Position numbers and translations under genes: made by a program. A model generated the notes under the pieces. It searched no databases, was not told the DNA's origin, and saw only the letters and a list, made by a program, of their open reading frames with translations. A stretch of 24,321 bases of DNA from DASQUP01 sp035641235 (GTDB taxonomy: Bacteria; Actinomycetota; CADDZG01; WHSQ01): NCBI GenBank assembly GCA_035641235.1, contig DASQUP010000126.1, positions 1-24,321 on the forward strand, in the 5' to 3' direction. Numbering within the stretch: the stretch's first letter is position 1; the number at the start of each line of letters is the position of its first letter. This document shows, in pieces, positions 23,134-24,321 of the stretch.

Positions 23134-23580
23134 TTGGACTTGCACAGGCTGTCGCCTGCCGAGAAGGCCATCGCCGCAACGGGTCCCATCCTGTTCGCTT
23201 CGTCGTTCATCAAGGGATGGGCGACGTTCGACTCGCTTGGAGCATCGTTCAGCATGTGGGGAGCCTTCGGTATCCCCCAGCGGCTGGGAATCGCGGCAGT
23301 TCTCTTTGCTGCGGTCCTGGCACTGTCTCGGGCGGCATCGAAGGAGATCGTCCCGACCCCGAGCGCGTATCTGAAACTGTCGGGAGCCGGAGCGCTGCTC
23401 CTCGTCCTCGGAATCCTGCAGGGTCCCGGCACGGGCTTCGGGCGAGGAGTGCTGCTCTACGCCGCGACCGCGCTGGCGTTCGCTCAGTGCTACGCGGGAG
23501 TCGTCTACCTCCATGAGAACCGCCGCCTTCCGCGAGCGGTCCGGCGAGCGACTTTCGGCCGCCGCCGGCGCGCCGCCTGA
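23134..23580 (+). CDS. Small four-helix membrane protein, related to the next gene
   Basis: The 148-residue hypothetical membrane protein starts at TTG 23134, which follows GGAGG (23122-23126) at ideal spacing. A longer open frame upstream reads across the dodecin promoter and is not convincing. Hydrophobic segments lie at about 12-31, 48-66, 80-96 and 104-126, followed by a strongly basic C-terminus (RRATFGRRRRAA). The N-terminus (M)DLHRLSPAEKAIAATGPILF and the FGRGVLLY...VVYLHE end match the pattern of the protein encoded from 23754, so the two are tandem paralogues. I recognise no known function. Confidence 0.7.
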   Translation: MDLHRLSPAEKAIAATGPILFASSFIKGWATFDSLGASFSMWGAFGIPQRLGIAAVLFAAVLALSRAASKEIVPTPSAYLKLSGAGALLLVLGILQGPGTGFGRGVLLYAATALAFAQCYAGVVYLHENRRLPRAVRRATFGRRRRAA

Positions 23581-23616
23581 CCCCTTTCTGCCGAACTGTC
23601 TGCCCTGACCAAACGA

Positions 23617-23666
23617 CCCTTTCCTTTCGGCCCTTGTTTGCCCCATCGGGCGCCGAAAGGAAAAGG
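23617..23666. repeat. Strong hairpin between the two membrane-protein genes
   Basis: CCCTTTCCTTTCGGC (23617-23631) pairs with GCCGAAAGGAAAAGG (23652-23666) at 14 of 15 positions around a 20-base loop that can itself pair partly (CC/GG). It lies 37 bases after the stop of the first gene. There is no T-run after it, but the purine/pyrimidine-asymmetric arms make it a plausible bidirectional transcription stop or mRNA stabiliser. Confidence 0.5.
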
Positions 23667-23741
23667 CCGCGGATTCCGAAGGCCACAGCAGACACTTGGG
23701 CGAAATCGGTGCGATCGTAGATTTCTCGGGCCTCTTTCGCG

Positions 23742-23747
23742 TAGGCT
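23742..23747 (+). promoter_or_regulatory. Candidate -10 box for a leaderless transcript from 23754
   Basis: TAGGCT is followed by six bases and then GTG 23754, the same spacing as before 17533 and 8444. The gene has no ribosome site. No convincing -35 is seen. Confidence 0.35.
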
Positions 23748-23753
23748 CAGCCG

Positions 23754-24254
23754 GTGGATATCAACAGACTGACGATGGGAGAGAAGATCGTAGGGGGCGC
23801 GTCCGCCCTCCTGGTCGTTCTCTCGTTCATCCCGATGTGGGCAACATACGAGTTCGCCGGACTCGCCAGTGAGAGCTTCGGACCCTGGTCGGACGCCTAC
23901 GGGTTCCTCGTGAAACTCGCCCTGATCGCGGCGATCGTGGCTTTGGTGGTCGTTGGGCTGAGAGCCGCTGGAACTCAGCTACCCGACCTGCCGCTGAGCC
24001 TCGGGCTCCTGTATGTCGCACTGGGGGGATTGGCCACTCTGGGACTCCTGATCGGGGTGCTCGCCGGGCCCAACGACGGTGGTGTTGGCGCAATCGCAGC
24101 GGCCGCCGGCTTCGACATCTCGCGCGGCATTCTTTTGTTCCTGGGTCTAATCCTGGCGGCGGCGATCGCCTACGGCGGCTACATGCACATGCAGGCCGAA
24201 GGCACGGCATCCGCCACGGGCGAGCCCTCGGCGCCCCCGCCTCCCCCTGGGTGA
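23754..24254 (+). CDS. Small four-helix membrane protein with proline-rich tail
   Basis: The 166-residue hypothetical membrane protein has hydrophobic segments at about 12-30, 51-69, 80-104 and 122-144 and a Pro-rich cytoplasmic or surface tail (EPSAPPPPPG). Its N-terminus MDINRLTMGEKIVGGASALL, the SFIxxWATY segment (24-32), and the FDISRGILLF...GGYMHM end align with the protein encoded from 23134, indicating a tandem duplication that has diverged. GTG 23754 lacks a ribosome site but follows a TAGGCT box by six bases, suggesting leaderless translation. I cannot assign a function. After its stop only 67 bases remain in the window, and nothing is recognised there. Confidence 0.72.
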   Translation: MDINRLTMGEKIVGGASALLVVLSFIPMWATYEFAGLASESFGPWSDAYGFLVKLALIAAIVALVVVGLRAAGTQLPDLPLSLGLLYVALGGLATLGLLIGVLAGPNDGGVGAIAAAAGFDISRGILLFLGLILAAAIAYGGYMHMQAEGTASATGEPSAPPPPPG

Positions 24255-24321
24255 TCGTCCTTCGGCTCCCGGCGATAAAGGGCGGGGCATTTGCGCCCGA
24301 AATATGCAGGATGATCATTTC

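Noticed and set aside
8467..23603. Shared 11-mer GAACTGTCTGC at 8467 and 23593
   Set aside because: The match ends abruptly, neither context is alike, and one 11-mer match in this length is not enough to claim a repeat.
1..24321. CRISPR array, insertion sequence, phage or toxin-antitoxin module
   Set aside because: No regular spaced repeats, transposase, integrase or small toxin-like gene pairs were seen; gene content is metabolic and regulatory.

Overview
The window is 24.3 kb of high-GC bacterial chromosome. Gene order (purS-purQ-purL-purF), the SigE-type ECF sigma factor, frequent GTG/TTG starts and several apparently leaderless genes point to an actinomycete-like (Actinomycetota) host. 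I cannot fix a genus, and no rRNA or tRNA is present to help. Nearly all coding capacity is recognisable, and most genes lie on the minus strand.

Layout: (1) 1-2048, plus strand: an ECF sigma factor and an overlapping single-pass membrane beta-propeller protein, probably its anti-sigma/sensor partner, behind a leader with interleaved inverted repeats. (2) 2114-2764, plus: an AlkD-like DNA alkylation repair protein, preceded by a long hairpin. (3) 2795-5968, minus: a tyrosine catabolism operon (hpd, hmgA, fumarylacetoacetase) behind a near-perfect 22-bp palindrome. (4) 6145-8444, minus: a PaaG-like enoyl-CoA hydratase/isomerase overlapping L-aspartate oxidase (nadB). (5) 8534-17480, minus: purB-purC-Yip1-like membrane protein-purS-purQ-purL-purF, then a histidine kinase that starts inside purF and a stand-alone receiver protein. 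(6) 17533-18324, plus: a SAM methyltransferase divergent from purB. (7) 18325-18619: a structured non-coding stretch with two strong hairpins. (8) 18620-22994, minus: dodecin-purA-purD-purE-purK. (9) 23134-24254, plus: two related small membrane proteins.

Together the two pur blocks encode GAR synthetase (PurD), PRPP amidotransferase (PurF), the three-part FGAM synthetase (PurS/Q/L), the N5-CAIR route (PurK/PurE), SAICAR synthetase (PurC), adenylosuccinate lyase (PurB) and adenylosuccinate synthetase (PurA). PurM, PurN/T and PurH are not in the window. Many junctions are NTGA or TAG-ATG overlaps, so the proteins are probably translationally coupled. The less ordinary content is the non-enzymatic cargo in the purine operon (Yip1-like protein, kinase plus receiver), a repeated palindromic element, a dodecin without the usual flavin-contact residues, and a roughly nine-fold excess of the octamer GGCGCGCC. 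I saw no insertion sequence, phage gene, CRISPR array or defence island.
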